From Actinomadura terrae (GTDB lineage: Bacteria; Actinomycetota; Actinomycetes; Streptosporangiales; Streptosporangiaceae): DNA of 64,000 nt. Numbering within the stretch: the first letter of the stretch is position 1; every line of letters starts with the position of its first letter. The notes beneath the pieces were generated by a model. That model was not told where the DNA came from and made no database searches. It was given only the letters and a program-made list of their open reading frames with translations. Location: assembly GCF_022751215.1 (NCBI RefSeq), contig NZ_JAICDG010000007.1, positions 1 through 64,000 on the forward strand, given 5' to 3'. Positions 23,259 to 33,902 of this stretch are shown one piece after another. Both the position numbers and the translations under genes were made by a program.

Positions 23259-26200
23259 GTGGAGACGGTGACGGGGCAGCTCCACGTACCGGAGCATCCG
23301 GTGCGGTTCGTGACGGCGGCGGCGTTGTTCGACGGGCACGACGCCGCGATCAACATCATGCGGCGCATCCTGCAATCGCAGGGCGCCGAGGTGGTGCACC
23401 TCGGGCACGACCGCTCGGTGCGCGAGGTGGTCGACGCCGTCCTGGAGGAGGACGCGCAGGGCGTCGCGATCAGCTCCTACCAGGGCGGGCACGTCGAGTA
23501 CTTCGAGTTCCTCGCGCAGAGCCTCAAGGAGGCGGGCGCCGGGCACGTACGCGTGTTCGGCGGGGGCGGCGGCGTGATCGTGCACGAGGAGATCGCGCGG
23601 CTGTCGGCCGCCGGGGTGCGGATCTTCTCGCCCGAGGACGGCCAGCGCCTCGGCCTGCCCGGGATGATCAACGAGCTGGTCCGCGACTGCGACGTCGACC
23701 TGGCCGCCGAGCCCGCCCCCGCGGACGGCGTCGTCGCCGGCGACCGCCGCGCCCTCGCCCGCGCGATCACCTGCCTCCAGGCCGGGAGTCTCCCGGACGC
23801 CGACCGGGCGCTGCTCGCCGAGGCCGCCGCGAAGCGGCACGTGCCCGTGCTCGGCATCACCGGGACGGGCGGCTCCGGCAAGTCCTCGCTCACCGACGAG
23901 CTGGTGCGGCGGCTGCGCGTCGACCAGCAGGACAAGGCCCGCGTCGCGGTGCTCGCCGTCGACCCGACCCGGCGGCGCGGCGGCGGCGCGCTGCTCGGCG
24001 ACCGCATCCGCATGAACTCCCTCGACGGCGACCACGTGTTCTTCCGCTCGCTCGCCACGCGCGGCGCGCGGGAGCTGCCGGGCGGCATCGAGGACATCGT
24101 CACCGCGTGCAAGGCCGCCGGCTACGACCTCGTGATCCTGGAGACCCCCGGCATCGGGCAGGGCGACGCCGCGATCGTCCCGCTGGTGGACGTGTCGCTG
24201 TACGTGATGACGCCGGAGTTCGGCGCCGCGTCCCAGCTGGAGAAGATCGACATGCTCGACTTCGCCGACGTGGTCGCGATCAACAAGTTCGAGCGGCGCG
24301 GGGCGGCCGACGCGCTGCGGGACGTGTCGCGCCAGCTCGTCCGGAACCGCGAGGCGTTCGGGCAGCGGCCCGACGACATGCCGGTGTTCGGCACGAGCGC
24401 CGCCACGTTCAACGACGACGGGGTCACCGCGCTCTACCAGCATCTGGGCGGGCTCCTCGGCGAGCACGGGCTGCACCTGGAGCCCGGCACGCTGCCGAAG
24501 GCGGAGACGAAGGTGTCCACCGGCGCCGCGACGATCATCCCGCCCGCGCGCGTCCGGTACCTGTCCGACATCGCCGAGACCGTGCGCGGCTACCACGAGC
24601 AGACGCGGCGGCAGGTCGAGGCCGTCCGGCGCGTCCAGCGGCTGGACGAGGTGCGCGCCGAGCTGACCGACGCCGCCGAGGTCGAGGCGCTGCTGGAGAA
24701 GGTCCGCCGGGACGTCGAGCCCGCCAACGCCGAGCTGATCGAGGGCTGGCCGGCCGTCGTGGAGGCGTACTCGGGCGAGGAGCAGGTCGTCCGGATCCGC
24801 GACCGGGAGCTGCGCACGCCGCTGACCCGCGAGTCCCTGTCGGGCAGCCGGATCCCGCGCGTCGCGCTGCCCCGCTACACCGACCACGGCGAGCTGCTGC
24901 GGTTCCTGCGCTCGGAGAACCTGCCCGGGAGGTTCCCGTTCACGGCGGGCGTGTTCCCGTTCAAGCGCGACAACGAGGACCCGGCGCGCATGTTCGCGGG
25001 CGAGGGCGACCCGTTCCGCACCAACCGGCGCTTCAAGCTGCTCTCGGAGGGGCAGCCCGCGACCCGGCTGTCCACCGCGTTCGACTCGGTCACGCTGTAC
25101 GGGCGGGACCCGGGCGAGCGCCCCGACGTGTACGGCAAGGTCGGCACGTCCGGGGTGTCGATCGCGACGCTGGACGACATGAAGGCGCTCTACGACGGGT
25201 TCGACCTGTCCTCGCCGACCACGTCGGTGTCGATGACGATCAACGGGCCCGCGCCGACGATCCTCGCGTTCTTCCTCAACACCGCCATCGACCAGGGCAT
25301 GGACGCGTTCCGCGAGGAGCACGGGCGCGAGCCGTCCGAGGAGGAGGCCGCGCAGGTCCGCGCGCGGGTCCTGTCGACCGTGCGGGGCACCGTCCAGGCC
25401 GACATCCTCAAGGAGGACCAGGGGCAGAACACCTGCATCTTCTCCACCGAGTTCTCGCTGCGGATGATGGGCGACATCCAGGAGTGGTTCATCGCCAACT
25501 CCGTCCGCAACTTCTACTCGGTGTCCATCTCCGGCTACCACATCGCCGAGGCGGGCGCGAACCCCATCAGCCAGCTCGCGTTCACGCTGGCCAACGGGTT
25601 CACCTACGTCGAGTCCTACCTGGCGCGCGGCATGGACGTGAACGACTTCGCGCCCAACCTGTCGTTCTTCTTCTCCAACGGCATGGACCCCGAGTACAAC
25701 GTCCTCGGACGCGTCGCCCGCCGCATCTGGGCCGTCGCCATGCGCGACCGGTACGGCGCCAACGAGCGCAGCCAGAAGCTCAAGTACCACGTGCAGACGT
25801 CGGGGCGGTCCCTGCACGCGCAGGAGATGCACTTCAACGACATCCGCACGACGTTGCAGGCGCTCATCGCCATCTACGACAACTGCAACAGCCTGCACAC
25901 CAACGCCTACGACGAGGCCGTCACCACCCCGACCGCCGAGTCCGTCCGCCGGGCCCTGGCGATCCAGCTCGTCATCAACCGGGAGTGGGGCCTCGCGATG
26001 AACGAGAACCCGCTCCAGGGGTCGTTCGTCATCGACGAGCTGACCGACCTCGTCGAGGAGGCGGTGCTCGCCGAGTTCGACCGCATCAGCGAGCGCGGCG
26101 GCGTGCTCGGCGCGATGGAGACCGGCTACCAGCGCGGCCGCATCCAGGACGAGTCGATGCTGTACGAGCAGCGCAAGCACGACGGCTCGCTGCCGATCGT

Positions 26201-26486
26201 CGGCGTCAACACCTTCCGGAGCCCCGACGCGGACGCGGGCACCCCGCAGACGATCGAGCTGGCGCGCGCCACCGACGAGGAGAAGCGCTCGCAGCTCGAC
26301 CGGGTCCGCGCCTACCAGGCCGCGCACCGCGAGGAGGCCGAGTCGGCGCTGGCCGCGCTCAAGGACGCGGCGCGCTCGGGCGGGAACGTGTTCGCCGTCC
26401 TGGTCGACGCGGCGCGGGTGTGCAGCCTCCAGCAGATCACCGACGCGTTCTTCGAGGTGGGAGGCCAGTACCGCCGCAACGTGTGA
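23259..26486 (+). CDS. icmF: Fused isobutyryl-CoA mutase IcmF
   Basis: This 1,075-residue protein interconverts isobutyryl-CoA and n-butyryl-CoA using adenosylcobalamin. The order is an N-terminal B12 domain (D-G-H-D-A-A at 25-30, S-Y-Q-G-G-H), a MeaB-like G-protein chaperone domain (Walker A G-I-T-G-T-G-G-S-G-K-S-S at 199-210), a linker, then the mutase barrel from about residue 560 (T-S-G-V-S-I-A-T, N-T-A-I-D-Q-G, Q-T-S-G-R-S-L). All three parts seem intact. The pathway context is valine/fatty-acid interconversion, supplying polyketide starter units. GTG 23259 and GTG 23268 are both possible starts. Control by the divergent MarR is likely. Confidence 0.93.
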   Translation: METVTGQLHVPEHPVRFVTAAALFDGHDAAINIMRRILQSQGAEVVHLGHDRSVREVVDAVLEEDAQGVAISSYQGGHVEYFEFLAQSLKEAGAGHVRVFGGGGGVIVHEEIARLSAAGVRIFSPEDGQRLGLPGMINELVRDCDVDLAAEPAPADGVVAGDRRALARAITCLQAGSLPDADRALLAEAAAKRHVPVLGITGTGGSGKSSLTDELVRRLRVDQQDKARVAVLAVDPTRRRGGGALLGDRIRMNSLDGDHVFFRSLATRGARELPGGIEDIVTACKAAGYDLVILETPGIGQGDAAIVPLVDVSLYVMTPEFGAASQLEKIDMLDFADVVAINKFERRGAADALRDVSRQLVRNREAFGQRPDDMPVFGTSAATFNDDGVTALYQHLGGLLGEHGLHLEPGTLPKAETKVSTGAATIIPPARVRYLSDIAETVRGYHEQTRRQVEAVRRVQRLDEVRAELTDAAEVEALLEKVRRDVEPANAELIEGWPAVVEAYSGEEQVVRIRDRELRTPLTRESLSGSRIPRVALPRYTDHGELLRFLRSENLPGRFPFTAGVFPFKRDNEDPARMFAGEGDPFRTNRRFKLLSEGQPATRLSTAFDSVTLYGRDPGERPDVYGKVGTSGVSIATLDDMKALYDGFDLSSPTTSVSMTINGPAPTILAFFLNTAIDQGMDAFREEHGREPSEEEAAQVRARVLSTVRGTVQADILKEDQGQNTCIFSTEFSLRMMGDIQEWFIANSVRNFYSVSISGYHIAEAGANPISQLAFTLANGFTYVESYLARGMDVNDFAPNLSFFFSNGMDPEYNVLGRVARRIWAVAMRDRYGANERSQKLKYHVQTSGRSLHAQEMHFNDIRTTLQALIAIYDNCNSLHTNAYDEAVTTPTAESVRRALAIQLVINREWGLAMNENPLQGSFVIDELTDLVEEAVLAEFDRISERGGVLGAMETGYQRGRIQDESMLYEQRKHDGSLPIVGVNTFRSPDADAGTPQTIELARATDEEKRSQLDRVRAYQAAHREEAESALAALKDAARSGGNVFAVLVDAARVCSLQQITDAFFEVGGQYRRNV

Positions 26487-26581
26487 CGCCGCCCGGCCCG
26501 GAGGCGGGCGCCGGCTCCGGTGCGCGTCGGACCTGGGGGCGGTCTGGGTGCTTCAGAGCTGGGCGGCGGTGCCGGTGCGCC

Positions 26582-27733
26582 TCAGACCTGGAGGTCCTTG
26601 GCGATGATCGTCTTGAGGACCTCGCTGGTGCCGCCGTAGATCCGCGAGACGCGGGCGTCGGCGTACAGCCGCGCGATCGGGTACTCCAGGATGTAGCCGT
26701 AGCCGCCGTGGAGTTGCAGGCACTTGTCGACGACCCGTGCCTGCACCTCGGTGCAGAACAGCTTGGCGACGGCCGCGTCGGCGGGGGTCAGCTCCCCGGC
26801 GTCCAGCGCCTCGATCGCGCGGTCCACCAGCGACCGCGCCGCCTCCACCTCGGTCGCGCACTCGGCGAGGACGAACCGGGTGTTCTGGAACGAGGAGACG
26901 GGCTTGCCGAAGACGGTCCTGTCCCGCACGTACGCGCGGGCGAACTCCACCGCCGCGGCGGCGGACGCGTAGGACGTCGTGGCGATCCCGAGCCGCTCCT
27001 CGGCGAGGTTGTGGGTGAGGTACTCGAACCCGCGCCCCTCCTCGCCGAGCAGGTCCGCTGCGGGCACCCGGACGTCGGTGAACGACAGCTCGGCGGTGTC
27101 GGAGCTGCGCAGCCCGATCTTCTCCAGCTTGCGGCCGACCGCGTACCCCTCGCTGCGGGCGTCGACGGCGAGGATCGACAGGCCCGCGCGCCGGTCGTCC
27201 GGCGGGGCGGGGGAGGTGCGGGCGACCACGAGCACCCGGTCGGCCAGCACGCCGCCGGTGATGAAGGTCTTGGCGCCGTTCAGCACGTAGTGGTCGCCGT
27301 CCCGCCGCGCGGTGGTGCGCATCCCGGCGAGGTCAGAGCCGGTGCCGGGCTCGGTCATGGCGATGGCCGTCATCATCTCGCCGGACGCGAACGGCGGCAG
27401 CCAGCGCTCCTTCTGCTCCGGTGTCGCGTACCTGAGCAGGTAGGGCAGCACCAGGTTGACGTGGACGACGTAGCCGCCGAAGCTCACCCCCGCGCGGGCG
27501 CACTCCTCGGCGATCACGGCCTGGTACTTGAAGCTGGTCTCGCCCGCGCCGCCGTACTCCTCGGGTACCTGGATGCCGAGGATGCCGAGCTCGCCGAGCC
27601 GGTGGTAGAAGTCGCGGGGCGGGTGGCCCGCCTCCTCCCAGGAGGAGAACACCGGGGCGACCTCGGCGGCGACGAAGCCGCGGATCATCTTCCGGAACGT
27701 CTCGTGATCCTCGTTGAACAGGGTGCGGCGCAC
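26582..27733 (-). CDS. Acyl-CoA dehydrogenase
   Basis: The 383-residue flavoprotein has the family motifs A-M-T-E-P-G-T-G-S-D-L-A-G-M (FAD/substrate) near residue 128, I-G-L-R-S-S-D-T-A-E-L-S-F, and Q-L-H-G-G-Y-G-Y-I-L-E-Y-P-I, where the Glu is in the usual catalytic-base position. GTG 27733 has GGAAGGGG upstream. It is convergent with icmF, so short- or branched-chain acyl-CoA oxidation is a reasonable guess, but substrate length cannot be read from sequence. Confidence 0.9.
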   Translation of the reverse strand: MRRTLFNEDHETFRKMIRGFVAAEVAPVFSSWEEAGHPPRDFYHRLGELGILGIQVPEEYGGAGETSFKYQAVIAEECARAGVSFGGYVVHVNLVLPYLLRYATPEQKERWLPPFASGEMMTAIAMTEPGTGSDLAGMRTTARRDGDHYVLNGAKTFITGGVLADRVLVVARTSPAPPDDRRAGLSILAVDARSEGYAVGRKLEKIGLRSSDTAELSFTDVRVPAADLLGEEGRGFEYLTHNLAEERLGIATTSYASAAAAVEFARAYVRDRTVFGKPVSSFQNTRFVLAECATEVEAARSLVDRAIEALDAGELTPADAAVAKLFCTEVQARVVDKCLQLHGGYGYILEYPIARLYADARVSRIYGGTSEVLKTIIAKDLQV

Positions 27734-28102
27734 GCTGTGCCCCTTCCGGACGCCGACGGGCAACACTGGCGAACCGCCAAGCTAGCTCGAATCCCGTTCT
27801 AGTAGCAACCGCCCCAAGGGTGATGACGTGCACGGATATGGGGTGGCATGTCGTGGAACCTCATTCGGTGCCCGGTCCGACGATCTTCATGGGCCCGCCT
27901 CGGGCCGTCGCGGGCGACCACCCGGCCCGCACGCGGTCGCCACGGCCCCGATCCGGAAAAGTTCGACCGGGCGGTTTTCGGCTCGTGGCCGAACCCGGCC
28001 AGCATTGGGCCTGGTCAACACGACGAAAATGTGCTTACCGGTGGGGGTGATCGTCAAGGGAGATCCGCGAACCGGTCAAGGAGGGACCCCCGGACATGAA
28101 AA
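27734..28102. other. Intergenic region upstream of the acyl-CoA dehydrogenase
   Basis: This non-coding stretch contains no convincing gene. It must hold the promoter of the minus-strand acyl-CoA dehydrogenase. The segment 27780-27810, with CTAGCTCGAATCCCGTTCTA, is less GC-rich and is the best candidate. I see no riboswitch or RNA gene. Confidence 0.4.
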
Positions 28103-28143
28103 GCGGCGCCGGGTGGATACGGGGGCAATCCACCCGGCGCCGC
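28103..28143. terminator. 16-bp perfect hairpin
   Basis: Positions 28103-28118 pair perfectly with 28128-28143, giving a 16-bp stem (core GGCGCCGGGTGGAT) with a 9-nt loop. It lies downstream of the minus-strand DUF3099 gene and upstream of the acyl-CoA dehydrogenase promoter region, and probably terminates the former. Confidence 0.7.
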
Positions 28144-28148
28144 ATCAT

Positions 28149-28209
28149 CGGTGTTCCGACGGGGGCCCGGAACACCGGCACGGGCGCTCCGACGGGGGAC
28201 CAGAGCGCC
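28149..28209. repeat. Two tandem hairpins with a shared loop motif
   Basis: The first stem is GGTGTTCC (28150-28157) with GGAACACC (28169-28176). The second is GGCGCTC (28183-28189) with GAGCGCC (28203-28209). The stems differ, but both loops begin CGACGGGGG. They follow directly on the 16-bp hairpin, giving three hairpins in a row. Confidence 0.55.
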
Positions 28210-28255
28210 GGTACAAATCGTACACCGAAACCCCCCGCGGTTAGTCAAGAGAATG

Positions 28256-28609
28256 TCACGACCCGATTTCCGGTCGCTGTCCGGAAATCGGCTTCTGTAC
28301 GTGGTTCTCAGGGTCGTCCTGGGACTCCCGCGCGGGTTCCTCGAAGTGGGGGGAGGCGGTGGGCTCTCGGCCGCCGTTCGCGACGATCACGCTCACGTAG
28401 GGCAGGAACAGCGCTCCGGCCACGAGGATCCCGACCGCCCACAGCGGCGCCCCGGCCATCGCCGCGACGACCGCGCCGAGGAAGCAGCCGGTGCGGATGC
28501 CCATGGACACGAGGTAGCGGCGCTGCCGGTGCCCGATGTCCTCCGACATGGGGCGCGGCGCGTCGGTCACGGTGTAGACCTCGGGCCTACGGCGGGGGTT
28601 CACCTTCAC
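28256..28609 (-). CDS. DUF3099 domain membrane protein
   Basis: The ~117-residue protein has a basic N-terminus, P-R-P-M-S-E-D-I-G-H-R-Q-R-R-Y and two membrane helices (about residues 33-50 and 55-75) ending in V-S-V-I-V-A-N-G-G, the usual DUF3099 arrangement, plus an acidic hydrophilic tail. The function is unknown. The start is GTG 28609 or GTG 28603. It diverges from the dodecin gene. Confidence 0.8.
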   Translation of the reverse strand: MKVNPRRRPEVYTVTDAPRPMSEDIGHRQRRYLVSMGIRTGCFLGAVVAAMAGAPLWAVGILVAGALFLPYVSVIVANGGREPTASPHFEEPARESQDDPENHVQKPISGQRPEIGS

Positions 28610-28698
28610 ATTTCCACGGTAAGCCCATGGAGTCCGATGGGCGACAGCAGGTGGCGCCCGACATTCCGCAGAGAACCGATGACATCTGGAGGAGCGCG

Positions 28699-28911
28699 AT
28701 GACCGACCACACCTACCGGGTGACCGAGATCGTGGGGACCTCGCCGGAGTCCGTCGAGGCGGCGGTCCGCAACGGGATCAAGCGGGCCGCGCGAACGCTC
28801 CGGCACCTGGACTGGTTCGAGGTGACGCAGGTCAGGGGCCAGATCGAGAACGGGGAGGTCGCCCACTTCCAGGTCGGCCTGAAGGTCGGGTTCCGCCTGG
28901 AGGACGACTGA
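28699..28911 (+). CDS. Dodecin
   Basis: The 70-residue protein is a typical dodecin: Y-R-V-T-E-I-V-G-T-S-P-E-S, A-A-R-T-L-R-H-L-D-W-F-E-V-T, and G-E-V-A-H-F-Q-V-G-L-K-V-G-F-R-L. Dodecins form hollow dodecamers that bind flavin pairs (stacked on a Trp, here in L-D-W-F) or CoA and act as flavin buffers. TGGAGGAGC precedes the ATG. Confidence 0.93.
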   Translation: MTDHTYRVTEIVGTSPESVEAAVRNGIKRAARTLRHLDWFEVTQVRGQIENGEVAHFQVGLKVGFRLEDD

Positions 28912-29045
28912 TCCGCCCCTCCGAAACGCTGACAGGGCGCCTGACAGGCCCGCGCGCCGCCGGTGAGGTCCCGCCCCCGGAAGGCGGTGCCGGGCCGCCT
29001 GCGGGCGAATCAGAGGCGCCTCGGGGCGGCCCGCGGGGGCGGCGC

Positions 29046-29078
29046 GGGGCCGCCTGGAGACGAACTCCAGACGGCCCC
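29046..29078 (+). terminator. Terminator after the dodecin gene
   Basis: GGGGCCG plus CTGGAG (29046-29059) pairs with CTCCAG plus CGGCCCC (29065-29078), with one C-A mismatch and the loop ACGAA. It lies 135 bp past the dodecin stop. Confidence 0.65.
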
Positions 29079-29092
29079 GCCCCGCCCACGAT

Positions 29093-29164
29093 CTCCGGAG
29101 CCGCGCCCCTTGATCTCCGGAGGTGCCTTCTTTGGGTCTCCGGAGCCGCTTCCGGGTTCCGGAG
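29093..29164. repeat. Four CTCCGGAG palindromes at 19-23 bp spacing
   Basis: CTCCGGAG occurs at 29093, 29115 and 29138, with a TTCCGGAG variant at 29157. The following bases alternate between CCGC and GTGCC/GCGCC. The array fills the gap before the convergent pmbA/tldE stop at 29171. It could be a protein-binding cluster or a decayed set of terminators. Confidence 0.55.
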
Positions 29165-29170
29165 GCGCCC

Positions 29171-30549
29171 TCAGGACGCCTGGGAGACCGTCGACATGTT
29201 GAAGTCGCCGACCCGCATCGGCGGCATCGCGGCGCGGGTGAAGTAGTCCGACCACTCGCGGGGGAGCGTCGGCGTGGTGGCGCCGACCTCGGTGAGGCGC
29301 GACAGCAGGTCGACCGGGCTCTCGTTGAACCGGAAGTTGTTCACCGCCCCGACGACCTCGCCGCCCTCGACGAGGTACACGCCGTCGCGGGTGAGGCCGG
29401 TCAGCAGCAGCCGCTGCGGGTCGACCTCGCGGATGTACCACAGGCAGGTCAGCAGCAGCCCGCGCTCGGTGCGGGCGATCATCTCCTCCAGCGTGGCGCC
29501 GCCCTCCGGCCCCGCCATCGCGAGGTTGTCGATGGACGGGGTGAGCGGCAGCCCCGTCCGCCGCGCGGAGTGGCGGGTCTGGGCGAGGGAGGTGAGCGTG
29601 CCCTCCCGGATCCAGTCGGTGGCGGTCAGCGGGAGGCCGTTGTCGAACACCGACGACTCCCGGCTGGAGGCGTGCGCGACGACGAACGGCGCGCACTCCA
29701 GGCCCGGCGCCGCCGGGTCGCTGGACAGCGTCACCGGCAGGCTCGCGAGCCGCTCGCCGACGCGGGTGCCGCCGCCGGGGGCGCTGAAGACCGTCCGGCC
29801 GTCCTCGGCGTCGTGGGCGCCCGCCGACCAGTACAGGTAGACCATCAGGTCGGCGACGGCGCTCGGCGGCAGGAGCGTCTCGTACCGCCCGGCGGGCAGG
29901 TCGACGCGCCGCTCGCCCCAGCCGAGCCGCCGCGCGAGCCCCTCGGCCATGCCCGGGACGTCCACGTCGGTGAAGTCGCGCGTGGGGACCCCCGCCCAGG
30001 CCGAGCCGCCCGCGCCCTTGGCGTTCAGCTCCAGCAGCCCGGTCGGCTGGTCGTGGCGCAGCCGGAGCCCGGCCGAGCTGCCCACGAACGTCGAGGTCAG
30101 CACGTGGTTGGCGAACCCGTACAGTCGCCGGTCGCCCTCCTGCGCCCGCGCGAACGCCTCGCCTAGAGCGGGCGCGACGCCCTCGAACACGCCGATGCCG
30201 GTCTCGGCGGGCTCCTCGTCCCAGTTCGCGCTCGCGCCGTCGGTGACGAGCGGCGCCGCGTCCTCGGCGGGCTCGTTGCCCTCGGCGTCGGCCTCGGCGG
30301 CGCGCACCAGGTCCTCGATGTCGTCCGGGCCGACGGCGGCGCGGGAGACCACGCCCGCCGCGACGCCGGCGCCGGTGCCGCGCAGCGCGATCACCGTGAG
30401 GCGGCTGGAGCGGGTGACGCCGTTGGTGGTGAGGGTGTTGCCCGCCCACCGCAGGTTCGCGGTGCCGGACTCGTCGGCGATCACGACGCAGTCGTCGGCG
30501 CGCGAGAGCGCCAGCGCCCGTTCGACGGCCTCCTGCGGCCTCATCGTGC

Positions 30550-30553
<4 letters not shown>
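29171..30553 (-). CDS. TldE/PmbA-type metalloprotease partner subunit
   Basis: The 460-residue protein is the PmbA/TldE half of the TldD/TldE heterodimeric protease family (U62). It shares the fold of TldD but lacks the H-E-x3-H zinc motif, as expected for TldE. Recognisable blocks include S-G-T-A-N-L-R-W-A-G-N, D-N-G-L-P-L-T-A-T, and G-E-V-V-G-A-V-N-N-F-R-F-N-E-S-P near the end. The start GTG overlaps the tldD stop (GTGA), with GGAGG just upstream. The complex degrades unfolded peptides and matures some modified peptides. Confidence 0.9.
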
Positions 30554-32052
<1,499 letters not shown>

Positions 32053-32154
32053 CTTCAGCAACCTACCCCGCCGCCCGCCGGGGCGACCCGAACAAACCCG
32101 GGTGAGCGGATCTTGTCGGATCGGCACATCCTCAACCCGCCGGAGGGCCGCTAG

Positions 32155-33021
<867 letters not shown>

Positions 33022-33026
33022 GGGTC

Positions 33027-33815
33027 ATGGGAATTCTCGAAGGCAAGCGCATCCTGGTCACGGGCGTCCTGACCGACAAGTCGATCGGGTTCCACATCGC
33101 GCGGGTCGCGCAGGAGCAGGGCGCCGAGGTCGCGCTCACCGCCTACCCGCGCCCGACCCTCACCCAGCGCACCGCCAAGCGGCTCCCGTCGGGCCCCGAT
33201 TCGCCGCCGCCGGTGCTCGAGCTGGACGTGACCAGCGCCGAGCAGCTCGACGCCCTGGCCGACGGGCTGCGCGGGCACGGCTTCGACCGCCTCGACGGCA
33301 TCGTCCACGCGATCGCGTTCGCGCCGCAGAACGCGCTCGGCGGCAACTTCCTCGACACGCCGTGGGAGGACGTGGCGACCGCCGTGCACGCCTCGACATT
33401 CTCGCTGAAGTCGCTGACGATGGCGTGCCTGCCGCTGATGGAGGACGGCGGCTCGGTCGTCGGCCTGGACTTCGACGCCACCAAGGCGTGGCCGGTGTAC
33501 GACTGGATGGGCGTCGCCAAGGCCGGGCTGGAGTCCTGCTCCCGCTACCTGGCCAAGTACCTCGGCCCGCGGGGCATCCGCTGCAACCTCGTCTCGGCCG
33601 GGCCGCTCGCCACGATGGCGGCCAAGAGCATCCCCGGGTTCGAGGGCATGACGGAGATGTGGCCCAAGAACGCCCCGCTCGGCTGGGACGTCAAGGACAG
33701 CGAGCCCACCGCGCGCGCCTGCGTCGCGCTGCTGTCGGACTGGTTCCCCGCGACCACGGGCGAGATCGTCCACGTGGACGGCGGCATCCACGCCCTCGCC
33801 GCCGCGTCCCAGTAG
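33027..33815 (+). CDS. fabI: Enoyl-ACP reductase FabI/InhA
   Basis: The 262-residue NADH-dependent enzyme performs the last reduction of FAS-II. It has the FabI-type cofactor motif V-T-G-V-L-T-D-K-S-I-G, the catalytic Y158-x6-K165 (Y-D-W-M-G-V-A-K-A), and S-A-G-P-L-A-T-M-A-A-K-S-I-P-G-F. It is close to InhA, the isoniazid target. The gene is 5 bp after fabG in one operon and is followed by a strong terminator. Confidence 0.93.
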   Translation: MGILEGKRILVTGVLTDKSIGFHIARVAQEQGAEVALTAYPRPTLTQRTAKRLPSGPDSPPPVLELDVTSAEQLDALADGLRGHGFDRLDGIVHAIAFAPQNALGGNFLDTPWEDVATAVHASTFSLKSLTMACLPLMEDGGSVVGLDFDATKAWPVYDWMGVAKAGLESCSRYLAKYLGPRGIRCNLVSAGPLATMAAKSIPGFEGMTEMWPKNAPLGWDVKDSEPTARACVALLSDWFPATTGEIVHVDGGIHALAAASQ

Positions 33816-33828
33816 CGTTCCCGATCCT

Positions 33829-33859
33829 GAGCCGGGCCCCGCTCATCAGGGCCCGGCTC
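33829..33859. terminator. Terminator between fabI and the RecD-like gene
   Basis: GAGCCGGGCCC (33829-33839) pairs perfectly with GGGCCCGGCTC (33849-33859) around a 9-nt loop. It sits in the 74-bp gap between two convergent genes. Confidence 0.78.
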
Positions 33860-33868
33860 CCGACGTCC

Positions 33869-33902
33869 CGGATCAGCCCGTCATCCGGATCAGCCCGTCA
33901 TC
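33869..33902. repeat. Perfect 17-bp tandem duplication over a stop codon
   Basis: CGGATCAGCCCGTCATC occurs twice back to back (33869-33885 and 33886-33902). The second copy contains the stop and last three codons (M-T-G) of the minus-strand RecD-like gene. The first copy repeats them just outside the reading frame, which looks like a recent slippage duplication. Confidence 0.8.

Noticed and set aside
28103-28209. tRNA or other cloverleaf RNA
   Set aside because: The hairpins lack a T-loop GTTCRA motif, an acceptor stem enclosing them, and CCA; they are three separate stems.
28912-29045. Additional short gene after dodecin
   Set aside because: The frame translates to Gly/Ala/Arg low-complexity sequence and overlaps terminator hairpins; no ribosome site was found.
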